A stretch of 58,260 nt of DNA, from contig PLOG01000106.1 of NCBI GenBank assembly GCA_003142935.1, forward strand, positions 38,587-96,846. The letters run 5' to 3'. Within the stretch, counting starts at the first letter, position 1. Each line of letters starts with the position of its first letter. The notes under the pieces were generated by a model. That model saw only the letters and a program-made list of their open reading frames with translations, did no database searches and had not been told where the DNA came from. A program made the position numbers and the translations under genes. The DNA is from Acidobacteriaceae bacterium. GTDB taxonomy: Bacteria > Acidobacteriota > Terriglobia > Terriglobales > Acidobacteriaceae. Below, piece by piece: positions 9,074 to 17,610 of the stretch.

Positions 9074-10093
9074 TCAGTGCTCCTCAATCTGCTTGGCAAG
9101 TAGCTTGTAAAGTGCTTCGGTGTAGATCCTGGCCCCCGCGGGATTTGTATGCCAAACATCAGAATACAAACGATTGGGATAGAGATAGTAATCTGGACCA
9201 ATTAACTTGCAGGAAGTGTACCGATCGAGCAATTCAGCGAATTGACGGTCGACTTCGGGCGCAGGGGCTCTCATTCCCGCGCGTACCGGATTGGGAACGA
9301 AGTAACACTGTATCCTGTGCTCGCGAACAATGGCGTTTAGCGCGGTGAGTTCCTTGCTCTCCGGGTCGGCAGTGCGCAAATCGACTTTGTTGGGCAGGTC
9401 AGAAGTGAAATGGAAGTTGTCGGGCAGAGTTGCATTGGGAGTTTCAGCCAATTCCAAAAGCGCGTAATAGCCGCGATCCTGCTGCATTCTAGCAACATTC
9501 AACTTCGAATCGCGAATGAAGTTGAGCATGCCGCCATGCTTGCCTACGTTGGCCAGAACGCTGGCGGCGTTGCGAATAAGCTCTCTGAACGGGAAAAGGC
9601 GGTTTGCGATTGCGCCGTCGTCCGGCAATGGGTGAAGAATGTCTGACTGAATCGAGTTTCCCCAGGGATTCGTCAATAGCAGGATGTCCGGAACGTTGGA
9701 TTTGTTTGCAACGATTCTCTCCAGTTGAGGCACAAACTGAGCGTTTCCCGGGTATCCCGAGTTGAAAGAAACAACGTTGAGGCCATGTTCAGCAGCCAGG
9801 GCGTCGAATTCTTCGGGGACAAATCCGGCCAGGATCCTGCTATCACCAAAGATGATAACTTTGTGGGCAGTCGAGTCAGGTGGAAATATGGACCCTCTCA
9901 ACTCCCGGTCGAGCTTTGCCTGAAAGATTACTTCAGCTCCGGGAGTGAGAAATGGAAGCGCCTTGTAAAGACCGAAGAATATGGCCCAAAGAATGGCGAA
10001 GCCAAGGAAGTATCGTGCCAGGAACCAAACGACTCTACTCCCCTCCTTGAAGGGAGTGTTCGCCATAGGTGCGGATGTTTCGGCATGTTCCAA
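9074..10093 (-). CDS. Membrane-anchored SGNH-fold protein, partner of the MBOAT
   Basis: About 339 residues: an N-terminal membrane helix (about 20-46), then a periplasmic SGNH-like domain with IIFGDSRI (Ser in GDS near residue 85) and the C-terminal Asp-x-x-His pair in SDVWHTNPAG. The layout resembles AlgJ/AlgX/PatB-type O-acetyltransferases that work with an MBOAT. The start was set at a TTG because AGGAG sits six bases upstream of it; the first ATG of the open frame (10171) has no SD and adds a Cys-rich implausible stretch, while a downstream ATG at 10066 also lacks an SD. The gene is followed two bases later by the MBOAT gene. Confidence 0.82.
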   Translation of the reverse strand: MEHAETSAPMANTPFKEGSRVVWFLARYFLGFAILWAIFFGLYKALPFLTPGAEVIFQAKLDRELRGSIFPPDSTAHKVIIFGDSRILAGFVPEEFDALAAEHGLNVVSFNSGYPGNAQFVPQLERIVANKSNVPDILLLTNPWGNSIQSDILHPLPDDGAIANRLFPFRELIRNAASVLANVGKHGGMLNFIRDSKLNVARMQQDRGYYALLELAETPNATLPDNFHFTSDLPNKVDLRTADPESKELTALNAIVREHRIQCYFVPNPVRAGMRAPAPEVDRQFAELLDRYTSCKLIGPDYYLYPNRLYSDVWHTNPAGARIYTEALYKLLAKQIEEH

Positions 10094-10180
10094 ATTCAGC
10101 TCCTGCAAGTGAAAGCAAGGACAAATGCTACATCCAGCGATAATACAATTCTGTTGTCTTCGGCACCACATCCGAGTGAT

Positions 10181-10924
10181 TCAACTTGAGACATTCTGAT
10201 GCATTCGAGCGAAAATCGCTGAAGCTATTGCGTCTGCGAGAGCAATCCTCCCTTTCGCAGACAAGTGCGATGGATTCTCCCACAATTCAGGCCGAGTGGT
10301 GGGCGATCCGATGGCGGGATCGGGATTAAGAAGATTCACGTGAAGGCCGGCGATGTCGTTCCGAGCCTGTTGGCGGTATTGATCGATGGGGGCAAAGGAC
10401 CCGTGATCGAAGATGAACCGATATAGAAGATTACGGACCCTCAAGTAAGCAGGAGCATCGCCGGCCACCACTCCCTCCTGATCGTATTGCGGAAGTTCCA
10501 CGATTAGCGGGGAACAACCACGTTGCAGAGCCAGTTTTGCAAGCAGGCGAATATGGTGCGCATAGTAGTGGGCGCCGAAATGTCCGATACTGTCATTGAT
10601 CCCCGCGACAATCACGCAGGTTGCGGCAGTTTCCTGCGACGCTGCAAGATGCTCATAAATCTTACCTGTCCGCTCGCCGGAATAGCCGAGGCTGTGAACT
10701 TGAGCAACGATGGTACGGCGGGCGAGAGCGTCACGGATGGGCTCATCCAGAACTCTATCTGCGACCCAGGAATCGCCAATGACAAGTACCCTCGTGGAAG
10801 GGTTGTCATTGACCGCGATTGGGGCGATCCTCGCATCATCCGAGTAGCGATGATTGATGGAAACCGCAACGACGGCAAGCAAGACTGCGGCGACAATTGC
10901 AGAAATTGCGGTCTTGGTTCTCAT
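10181..10924 (-). CDS. SGNH/GDSL hydrolase, membrane-anchored
   Basis: A 247-residue protein with an N-terminal hydrophobic helix (about 6-22), probably an uncleaved anchor, and a periplasmic SGNH hydrolase fold. The blocks are complete: VIGDSWVA (Ser52), the glycine block SLGYSGERTG, the asparagine block VAGINDS (Asn110) and ENPSHLSAKG (His220). Unlike its neighbour it keeps the standard four-block arrangement of TesA/rhamnogalacturonan acetylesterase-like enzymes, so it may remove or transfer acyl groups on the glycan built by this cluster. It precedes the second SGNH gene, same strand, by under 100 bases. Substrate unknown. Confidence 0.87.
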   Translation of the reverse strand: MRTKTAISAIVAAVLLAVVAVSINHRYSDDARIAPIAVNDNPSTRVLVIGDSWVADRVLDEPIRDALARRTIVAQVHSLGYSGERTGKIYEHLAASQETAATCVIVAGINDSIGHFGAHYYAHHIRLLAKLALQRGCSPLIVELPQYDQEGVVAGDAPAYLRVRNLLYRFIFDHGSFAPIDQYRQQARNDIAGLHVNLLNPDPAIGSPTTRPELWENPSHLSAKGRIALADAIASAIFARMHQNVSS

Positions 10925-11067
10925 CTGGTTAGTTTAACAACTGCAAGCGCCGGCTACGGCTACGGCTCCGGTCCGCGAACCGTGTCGCTCTTGCCCGTGT
11001 CCAGGCGCCAACAGGTAGCCTGACGCGTTCCGAGCCCGCCGACAGGCGTTCCAAGGGGGTTCCCGAT

Positions 11068-12774
11068 CTATCGGCTTCCCGGCGGGCTCAGGAAATGCAC
11101 GTAGTACTGTGTATCGCCAATTTTTTGCCAGTCCGCGAGCCTGCCGAAAGACGGCGCTTTTTGCGACACAACAGCCATTACTCCGGCGCTCGCCAAGGCA
11201 CTATAAATTTCTGTCTCTACACGGGGGTCCGAGACGCGCCAGAAGTCATCCACGTCTTCGGGGGGAATTTGGGCAACAATTCGAAGCCGCGCCAACCGTG
11301 CCCAGGTCATCCCATCAAATGCAGGGCCGACAACAGCCACTGCCTGGCCGGGCAGCAGTCCATCCGCATTCAAGATTTCAGCCACTTGATAGTACCTCCC
11401 TCCATGGCCTTGGAGAATGGGGAGTGGCCGGGCCAAATAGTAAACGGAGAGTCCGGCAACCATGACTGTCAGCCAGCCAGCGAACGCCAGCATTGTGATT
11501 TGGGCAAACCGCAATGAATCATGGTTTTTCGGGATGCGGATTCCAGACAAAAGCCCAATCCATATCAGGACCGCAAAGGCAGCGATGTAACGTGGCTCCA
11601 GGAGAACGAGGGAATACATGCAGATCCCAACAACGCCTGGGACGATCAGTGGCCAGCCCCTAAGGGTGCGCCGCATGCACCCGGATAAACTACGGCTCAA
11701 TATAAGAAGAATCAGGTAACAAGTTATCGGGCCGGCCATAGGCTTAATGAGAATGCCGAAGAATCTCTTCGCACTCTGAACGATCACACGAAGCTGGTCT
11801 GTGAGGTTAAAACGCGTCTTAAAGCCAGCGTCCCAATATGTCACGTCGTACCAGAGCGGATATGTTCCGATGAAAGGATGGCCAAATTCGAACACGTTAG
11901 GGTCATGATGGATCCTATTCAAAGGGTGTATTAAATAGGGCGGAGGAGTGGTGGAATAGAATGGGAACGTTTTCTCTCCTCCGACAAGCCTGGCATAAGC
12001 ATTCGAGCCACTGTCACCGAAGGTGAGATGACCAGCAGTTTTCGAGGTAACCATAACGAGGGGAGCAGCGACGGCGCCGAAGACAAGGGCCATTACGAGC
12101 GAGTAACGAACTGCTTTTCGCCATTCGCCAGCCACAAAAAACGCAACGGCCATAAGCATAAAAGCAATGGGGAACATGGCTGCCTTTGCATAATAGCCCA
12201 ACCCAAGGCTGAGACCGAGCAAGAGGAACTTAGGGAGTTGCTTTGCACCGGCGCGAATCCGAAGCAAGAGACCGGCGTCAAGATAGATAAACGCAGCAAC
12301 CAATAGATCCGGGAATACTCCTCGTATGCCCTTGGCCAATACCAATGCGCTCCAGGCAAATAAGCTATACCCAAGCAGGGTCCATAAAGATGGTGGCAGC
12401 AGAAACATCGGTTCCCGGTCTTGTAGCTCATCAATGGGAGTGTTGGGAGGAAGGGCTTGAACCAGGAAGAACTCGAAAGCTGCCAGCGCTACCAAGAAGA
12501 TGGCGAAATTTACCAGGTGCACAACGGGTAGTTCCCAGTAAGCGCTGGGGTGGATCAGTCCCCTGGCTATGCCAATTAAGAATGGGTAAAGTGGGCTCCA
12601 GTAGGGGTTAACGAGCATATGCCAGTTGTGCTTTAGCAATGCGTCACTCATGTCGAGGTAGGAAATTCCGTCCGGGTCCGTGTAGTTCCGCCCCGACCAG
12701 AGTTGAAGAAGCGCGAACCCTATGCATATGGTCCATGCTCCGACTTTAATTCGACTCTGCTGAATATTAATCAC
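11068..12774 (-). CDS. GT-C type membrane glycosyltransferase (ArnT/PMT-like)
   Basis: A 568-residue polytopic membrane protein. The early extracytoplasmic loop carries YTDPDGISYLDM, the acidic motif expected for GT-C enzymes that use polyprenyl-phosphate sugars. About eleven hydrophobic segments are followed by a C-terminal soluble part (about 460-568). The start is a GTG: AAAGG lies five to six bases upstream and no nearby ATG fits. The upstream GT2 gene resembles enzymes that make polyprenyl-phosphate sugars, so the two may act in series, GT2 loading the lipid and this protein transferring the sugar on the outer face. Acceptor unknown. Family placement rests on overall layout and the DPD loop, not on a full motif set. 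Confidence 0.75.
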   Translation of the reverse strand: MINIQQSRIKVGAWTICIGFALLQLWSGRNYTDPDGISYLDMSDALLKHNWHMLVNPYWSPLYPFLIGIARGLIHPSAYWELPVVHLVNFAIFLVALAAFEFFLVQALPPNTPIDELQDREPMFLLPPSLWTLLGYSLFAWSALVLAKGIRGVFPDLLVAAFIYLDAGLLLRIRAGAKQLPKFLLLGLSLGLGYYAKAAMFPIAFMLMAVAFFVAGEWRKAVRYSLVMALVFGAVAAPLVMVTSKTAGHLTFGDSGSNAYARLVGGEKTFPFYSTTPPPYLIHPLNRIHHDPNVFEFGHPFIGTYPLWYDVTYWDAGFKTRFNLTDQLRVIVQSAKRFFGILIKPMAGPITCYLILLILSRSLSGCMRRTLRGWPLIVPGVVGICMYSLVLLEPRYIAAFAVLIWIGLLSGIRIPKNHDSLRFAQITMLAFAGWLTVMVAGLSVYYLARPLPILQGHGGRYYQVAEILNADGLLPGQAVAVVGPAFDGMTWARLARLRIVAQIPPEDVDDFWRVSDPRVETEIYSALASAGVMAVVSQKAPSFGRLADWQKIGDTQYYVHFLSPPGSR

Positions 12775-12894
12775 GGTAGCCTTTCAAGTTATCTTCTGAA
12801 GAGAGGACATGTGGTTTTCGATTTTCATTTTACTAAGCCATCGATGCGGGCAACTGCGAGAAAAGCGGAGCGTTTATCTGATAGTCCCGTGGGA

Positions 12895-13581
12895 TCAGTA
12901 TTGGCAAAGCACGAGGAATTGACCGCCGAGCGGAAGTCCTCTTAGAAAGCGTTCGGCAGGCCGCAGCGCGCTCAATTGACGAGGGAAGAAGAAGAGAAAA
13001 TCGGAACGGAGAATCCTGAACCCCGCCTGGGACAACATTTTTCGTGCTTCCCAAGGGCTGATTGTGATGGAGTTCTCATCGAATTTGCACTGCGACATTA
13101 CATAGCGCGTACCTGGATTCCAAGGGTTGTTCTCCCAGAAGGCAAGCAGCCCATCACCGGTGAGCGCTCGACGAATTGTGTGGAGAGTGTCTATTCGGTT
13201 CTCTGGCGTTATGTGATGAAATACCCCGTTGACGTAGGCCAGGTCAGCCTTTGCATCTGGAACCCAGTCATCTGTAGTAAGGAACGATACGTTTTCGGAT
13301 ATGTGCGATTTTGAGGCGAGCGCAATAGATGACGTTGAGATATCCACTCCGAGTACATGGTCCGGTTTGAACCTGGCCTCCAGCATGGGTGCGTTGGCGC
13401 CGTCACCACAACCATAGTCCAGGATGCGGCGCACTTTTAGTCCGAGATCTGCTGCGCATTTTGCCGTCCAATCTATCCTGCCATGGGCGTAAAAGTCTCT
13501 GCCCTCGCCTGTGACGGCGAGGGACTTCGATAAGTCCTTGTTGTAGCTAGTGGCGAATTGATCGAATTCAGCTTGACTCAT
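12895..13581 (-). CDS. Class I SAM-dependent methyltransferase in glycan cluster
   Basis: A soluble 228-residue methyltransferase. Motif I reads ILDYGCGDGANAP (about 53-65), followed by VLGVDIS at the end of the second strand and FHHITPENR near motif II. SAM-binding proteins with this short C-terminal cap are common in polysaccharide clusters, where they methylate a sugar or a lipid-linked intermediate. The start lies four bases after the stop of the GT2 gene, which suggests one transcript. The SD is weak. The C-terminal part is Arg/Leu-rich (RQLSALRPAERFLRGLP) and could contact membrane. The substrate cannot be told. Confidence 0.82.
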   Translation of the reverse strand: MSQAEFDQFATSYNKDLSKSLAVTGEGRDFYAHGRIDWTAKCAADLGLKVRRILDYGCGDGANAPMLEARFKPDHVLGVDISTSSIALASKSHISENVSFLTTDDWVPDAKADLAYVNGVFHHITPENRIDTLHTIRRALTGDGLLAFWENNPWNPGTRYVMSQCKFDENSITISPWEARKMLSQAGFRILRSDFLFFFPRQLSALRPAERFLRGLPLGGQFLVLCQY

Positions 13582-13585
13582 TTGA

Positions 13586-14788
13586 TCAACGCCTACGGAG
13601 GCCGAGGATACTCAGGAAAAAACTGCTGAAGATGATTTGTGCCCCAAGCGCCAGGGAAAAGACGGAAGGCATGACAATGCGCAGCAGGCTCTCCGAGTCC
13701 ATTGGGCCGAAGTTGCTTCGAGCCCAACTGGAAAGAGCGAAGATCGAGCCGGCAATTCCGGACACTATGAGCGAACCGCCAATGGCTAACCCGGTTTCAA
13801 GTTTGAGATATTTGAAGAGGCGGTTCAGCTTCGGGTCCTCGGGCAGCAGTCCCTCGGTAATTGCGAAGACTTTGGTAAATACGGCGAACGCCATCGACTG
13901 AAAGCCAACCAGCGTAAGACCAAAAGCATATAAGAGAGTATGGACGTCGAGCACAACCCCGCCGATTCGGCGAGGGCCCACCACGAGCCATAGACTGGCC
14001 GCTAATCCAGCGAGGAAGGAAGCTATGCCCGGATACAGGAAGAGCCATCGAGGGCTGTACATAAGCAGGAATCGCAGGTGACGCCAACCATCGTGCCATG
14101 TTCGCAGGTGCGGTGGACGGCTGCGCCCATCAGGAGAGAGCGTCGTCGGCACCTCGGTCACTCTCATCCTCAACAGGCTGGCCTTTACCACCATTTCGCT
14201 GGCAAATTCCATGCCCGTTGAACGGATGTCCATGCGCTCAAAACTGTCTCTGCGGAAGGCGCGCATTCCACAGTGGAAATCACGGCAAGGGGATTGAAAT
14301 AAAAATCTGCCCAAAGCTGTTAGCACGGGGTTGCCGAGATAGCGGTGCAGGTGAGGCATCGCTCCGGTCTGGATTCCACCGCGAAAACGGTTGCCCATCG
14401 CCAGGTCGGAACCGGCTCTCAGCTGTTCAACAAACCGGGAAATATGGCCGAAATCGTAACTATCGTCGGCGTCTGCCATAAGGACGTAATCTCCAAGAGA
14501 GGCTTGAATGCCTCCCTTCAGAGCGTTCCCGTACCCACGGTCTCCAACAGGCACCACTCTAGCTCCGGCCGCTTGTGCGGCCTCCACGGAACCGTCATTC
14601 GATCCGTTATCCGCAACAATTACTTCGCCGCTGAGGCCAGCAGATTGCAATGACGAAAGCGCCTTTGAGACGCATATACCAACCGTCTCGCGTTCATTCA
14701 GGCACGGCAAGACGATAGAGATCTCAACGGCTCCCTTGGGGGGCGACGCATCGAAAGCACCAGATACGAATTGGGTAGACTTGCACAT
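13586..14788 (-). CDS. GT2 glycosyltransferase, polyprenyl-phosphate sugar synthase type
   Basis: A 400-residue protein with a cytoplasmic GT-A domain followed by four membrane helices. The GT2 signature SIVLPCLNERETVG (about 24-37), VIVADNGSNDGS and the DxD-type metal site LMADADDSYDF are all visible. The C-terminal helices (about 245-400) match the layout of GtrB/DPM1-like enzymes that put one hexose on undecaprenyl phosphate. It is the first gene of the minus-strand glycan run and is almost joined to the methyltransferase. The start codon has no clear SD, and no alternative in-frame start exists nearby. Sugar donor unknown. Confidence 0.88.
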   Translation of the reverse strand: MCKSTQFVSGAFDASPPKGAVEISIVLPCLNERETVGICVSKALSSLQSAGLSGEVIVADNGSNDGSVEAAQAAGARVVPVGDRGYGNALKGGIQASLGDYVLMADADDSYDFGHISRFVEQLRAGSDLAMGNRFRGGIQTGAMPHLHRYLGNPVLTALGRFLFQSPCRDFHCGMRAFRRDSFERMDIRSTGMEFASEMVVKASLLRMRVTEVPTTLSPDGRSRPPHLRTWHDGWRHLRFLLMYSPRWLFLYPGIASFLAGLAASLWLVVGPRRIGGVVLDVHTLLYAFGLTLVGFQSMAFAVFTKVFAITEGLLPEDPKLNRLFKYLKLETGLAIGGSLIVSGIAGSIFALSSWARSNFGPMDSESLLRIVMPSVFSLALGAQIIFSSFFLSILGLRRR

Positions 14789-14978
14789 ACGGGTCTTGCG
14801 ATCGGGAAGTCTTTTTGCTTCTTAGATACATATCAATATATCGTCTATGCGTCCTATCACGATGTTTTTTCCATCCGCGGCAACGCCGAAGACCCAATCC
14901 GCCCAGGAAAATGAGGATGATCAGAGCACCCGCAGAACTGGGAGCAGAGACCGCGGCCAATATCTCCCTTTCGTTCAC
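14724..14978 (-). CDS. Possible small membrane protein, doubtful
   Basis: A GTG at 14978 overlaps the TGA of the GH36 gene (GTGA), and the frame runs for 84 codons. Residues about 12-32 form a hydrophobic helix followed by RRCRGWKKHR, a layout like a C-terminal sorting anchor (SAGALIILIFLGGLGLRR). The rest is poor in normal protein character and it overlaps the start of the GT2 gene by about 65 bases. It may be real, a relic of an anchor segment, or chance. Listed because translational coupling and the helix occur together. Confidence 0.22.
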   Translation of the reverse strand: MNEREILAAVSAPSSAGALIILIFLGGLGLRRCRGWKKHRDRTHRRYIDMYLRSKKTSRSQDPYVQVYPIRIWCFRCVAPQGSR

Positions 14979-17221
14979 TTGCGGTCAAACCGGAATGCTG
15001 CAGCCTGAAAATCTCCTCTGAATCCCTCGTCCATCTCCAGTCCATGATTCATCCACCAGGCTCCGCTGGCGACCTCTGGCGTTCCCACTCGCGGCTTGCC
15101 TTCAATCGAAGTCAACTTGTACTTCGCAGTTGCATCCAGCCCCTTCAGCTTGAGAGTTGGAAATCCGCGCCCCTCTTGCGTCGAGTGGATGAAGGCAAAT
15201 AGCACCGCCTGGCTCTTGTCCGCTTTCACCGTCTCCGTCGCTGAAAACTCGCTCTCATTGAGTGGCGAGATCAGCCGGTACAGATCGCCTTGCACAATCG
15301 TTGACTGGACATCCTTGTACGCTGCAATCAGCCGTTTGGCCGCCGAAGTTTCGTCCGGTGTCCACTTCTCAATGTTCGCTCCAATCCCCAGTGACCCTTG
15401 CATCGAGCTGAGCATTCTGTATTGAAGGGAAGTGGTCCGGTTGTTCAGCCAGTGCGGCGAGTCTGTGACCCACGCCATCATGATCTGGGGCGCGTAGGCA
15501 TAAGTAAATCCGTTCTGCTGCGTCAGCCTGTCAAAGGGATCGGTATTGTCCGAAGGCCAAACCTCGTCAACATACTTCAGAATCCCAAGGTCCACGCGCC
15601 CGCCACCGCCCGAGCACGATTCAATCTCCACCTTCGGATGCCGCTGCCGCAACTCGGCAAGAATTGCATACAGGTTCTTCGTGTATTCCACGTAAACCTG
15701 CTTCTGCTCTGCCGGAGGTACCTGGTCCCAGCCAGGCTCGCTCCAGTTGCGGTTGTAATCCCATTTCAAGAATGCAATGTCGTTTTCAGTGAGCAGCTTG
15801 TCGAGAAAACCCAGGATGTACGCGTGCACATCCGGCCGCGCGAGGTTCAGGACCAGCTGATTGCGCTGCTGCGTCTCCGGGCGCCCCTTGAAGTTCAGCA
15901 CCCACTCCGGATGGTTGCGATAGAGATCCGAGTCCGGGTTCACCATCTCCGGTTCCACCCACAGTCCAAAATCCATCCCCAGCGCGTGAACCTTGTCGAT
16001 CAGAGGCTTAAGACCATGGGGAAACTTCTCCTGGTTCACATACCAGTCACCCAGACCCGCGTGGTCGTCCTTGCGCTGCCCAAACCAGCCGTCATCCATC
16101 ACGAAGCGATCTATGCCGAGCGCCGCTGCCTTTTCCGCCAGCGCCATCTGTCCAGCCTCGTTCACTCCGAATTCAGTTGCTTCCCAGGAGTTGTAAATGA
16201 CGGGGCGCAGTTTTGGCGTCAGGGCCTTTGGCTCCGCGCCCGCCGCACTTGCCGCCGTCGAACTCGGCAACGGCAGAATGTGCTCCAGCTCAAAGTGGTG
16301 CAGCAGCCTCGACGCTCCACCCAGGCCGTGCGGCGAATATCCGCCGTAGAAAACCGGCGTCTCGAGCGACATTCCGGGATGTAGCACATATCCGAAGTCG
16401 AAGGGGTTGAACCCTCCCGTCACGCGCACTGCGTCCAGTTGATCCCGCTCCACCGTGATCCGCCACGACCCGCTCCAGGCCAGCGCACCAAACCATACCT
16501 CGCCGTGATCTTCACTCGCTTCGCCCGCCTGCAGCGCAAACCACGGGTTTGCCTGGTGCCCGGTCGATCCGCGCCGGCTCTCGATTACGCGCGCACCGGC
16601 AAGAAGCGACTCCTGGTTTAGCGTCCACTCCCCGGCCCAACGCCCGGTCAGGTAGTTCAACGTGTACCTGGCAGCAGGCAGCGACCACGATGCGGCCGCG
16701 GCCTGCTCCACTGTCGCCGCCTCACTACCGCGGTTCTCAATCGTCGCTGACCGAGCCAGGATGCCGCTTCCCGGATCCATTGCATAGTGCAGCGTCACAT
16801 AAATCGGATGGGAAATATCCTTCATCACTACGTCGAACCCGTTTGTGGTCGCCGCGTGACTCTCGTAGTGCAGTACCAGGTCACGGTTGCCGTCGGGAAA
16901 AGCGATCTTCAGCGCTGGCTCCATATACAACCCGCCGCCCCAACCCGCATACTCCTGCGGCGTATTTGTATAGGACGTATCGAACGAAGCCCACTCCGGC
17001 ATTACTTTGGCTGCCGGAAAAGTGTCCGATGCGCCTAGCCTTCCGCCCCAATAGAGCTGTTGCAGCTCTCCTCGCGCATTCACGCCGAATACATACGAAC
17101 TCCCGCCGCCATCAAGCCGGAAAACCTTCGTGGCTGCGTCGAACCTGCCCGGGGCGGGCTGCGCGGACGTAAAAGCAGAAGCGACAAGCAATGCAAGAAC
17201 GGACGTGAGGACTTTTAACAT
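14975..17221 (-). CDS. Secreted alpha-galactosidase, GH36
   Basis: Hydrolyses terminal alpha-1,6-galactose from raffinose-type or galactomannan oligosaccharides. Its 748 residues open with a signal peptide (cleavage near SAFTSA-QPAPG). The N-terminal beta-supersandwich spans about 25-330, then comes the (beta/alpha)8 barrel with FVMDDGWFG (373-381), the nucleophile in FLKWDYNRNW (Asp488), ESCSGGGGRVD (534-544) and the acid/base in WPSDNTDPFDR (Asp558). Length and motifs match GH36 subgroup I. AAAGGA lies nine bases before the ATG. It is divergent from the first CRTAC gene. The signal peptide indicates a periplasmic or surface enzyme, unlike many cytoplasmic GH36 proteins. Confidence 0.95.
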   Translation of the reverse strand: MLKVLTSVLALLVASAFTSAQPAPGRFDAATKVFRLDGGGSSYVFGVNARGELQQLYWGGRLGASDTFPAAKVMPEWASFDTSYTNTPQEYAGWGGGLYMEPALKIAFPDGNRDLVLHYESHAATTNGFDVVMKDISHPIYVTLHYAMDPGSGILARSATIENRGSEAATVEQAAAASWSLPAARYTLNYLTGRWAGEWTLNQESLLAGARVIESRRGSTGHQANPWFALQAGEASEDHGEVWFGALAWSGSWRITVERDQLDAVRVTGGFNPFDFGYVLHPGMSLETPVFYGGYSPHGLGGASRLLHHFELEHILPLPSSTAASAAGAEPKALTPKLRPVIYNSWEATEFGVNEAGQMALAEKAAALGIDRFVMDDGWFGQRKDDHAGLGDWYVNQEKFPHGLKPLIDKVHALGMDFGLWVEPEMVNPDSDLYRNHPEWVLNFKGRPETQQRNQLVLNLARPDVHAYILGFLDKLLTENDIAFLKWDYNRNWSEPGWDQVPPAEQKQVYVEYTKNLYAILAELRQRHPKVEIESCSGGGGRVDLGILKYVDEVWPSDNTDPFDRLTQQNGFTYAYAPQIMMAWVTDSPHWLNNRTTSLQYRMLSSMQGSLGIGANIEKWTPDETSAAKRLIAAYKDVQSTIVQGDLYRLISPLNESEFSATETVKADKSQAVLFAFIHSTQEGRGFPTLKLKGLDATAKYKLTSIEGKPRVGTPEVASGAWWMNHGLEMDEGFRGDFQAAAFRFDRK

Positions 17222-17610
17222 TGGCGTGTTCCTTTGAGATTTCTTGAGACCGGCCCATCATAACACTTAGCCAACCCGGCCGTTTGCCGCCATATCGCCT
17301 CGCCAAGCGAGACGCGGTTCTTTCCTAACTAGGACTCTGACCGCATGATTTCGTGCCTTGAGTTTCTACTATCCCAGGTCCCAAAATCGGGACCTGGGGC
17401 ACCCAGAGTTGGTACAACTTCAAGCGGTCAGAAACCTAGCACTACTGGAGATGCGTATGACTCCGGACTCGCTGTTACAAACAACCGCTCTTTTTCATTG
17501 GCTTTGCTCCGCGGATTCGAGCTGTTCTGGCTGAGTACTCGACATTTCAGTCGAACTGATCGCTGTTCGTTTCTCATTTCCTGAAGAACAAGCTATACTC
17601 ATGCCGAAAG
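17222..17610. other. Divergent promoter region between GH36 and CRTAC gene
   Basis: About 390 bases lie between two divergent genes. It holds the second copy of the 70-bp hairpin repeat (17330-17399) and otherwise no convincing gene. Promoters for both neighbours should be here, but no sure -35/-10 pair could be picked by eye. Confidence 0.45.
17330..17399. repeat. 70-bp dispersed hairpin repeat, copy 2
   Basis: Near-identical to 1421-1490: TAGGACTCTGACCGCATGAT, a slightly varied middle, then the same CCCAGGTCCC / GGGACCTGGG stem with loop AAAATC at 17373-17398. Conservation covers both the lead block and the hairpin, so the two are copies of one element. Here it sits in the divergent promoter region of GH36. 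Confidence 0.8.

Noticed and set aside
10925..11067. GGCTACGGCTACGGCTCCGG tandem-like stretch
   Set aside because: A short imperfect triplet-type run only, without a clear unit or copies elsewhere.
15398..16384. Plus-strand open frame of over 300 codons inside GH36
   Set aside because: Antisense to the catalytic barrel; no recognisable domain and composition typical of a shadow.
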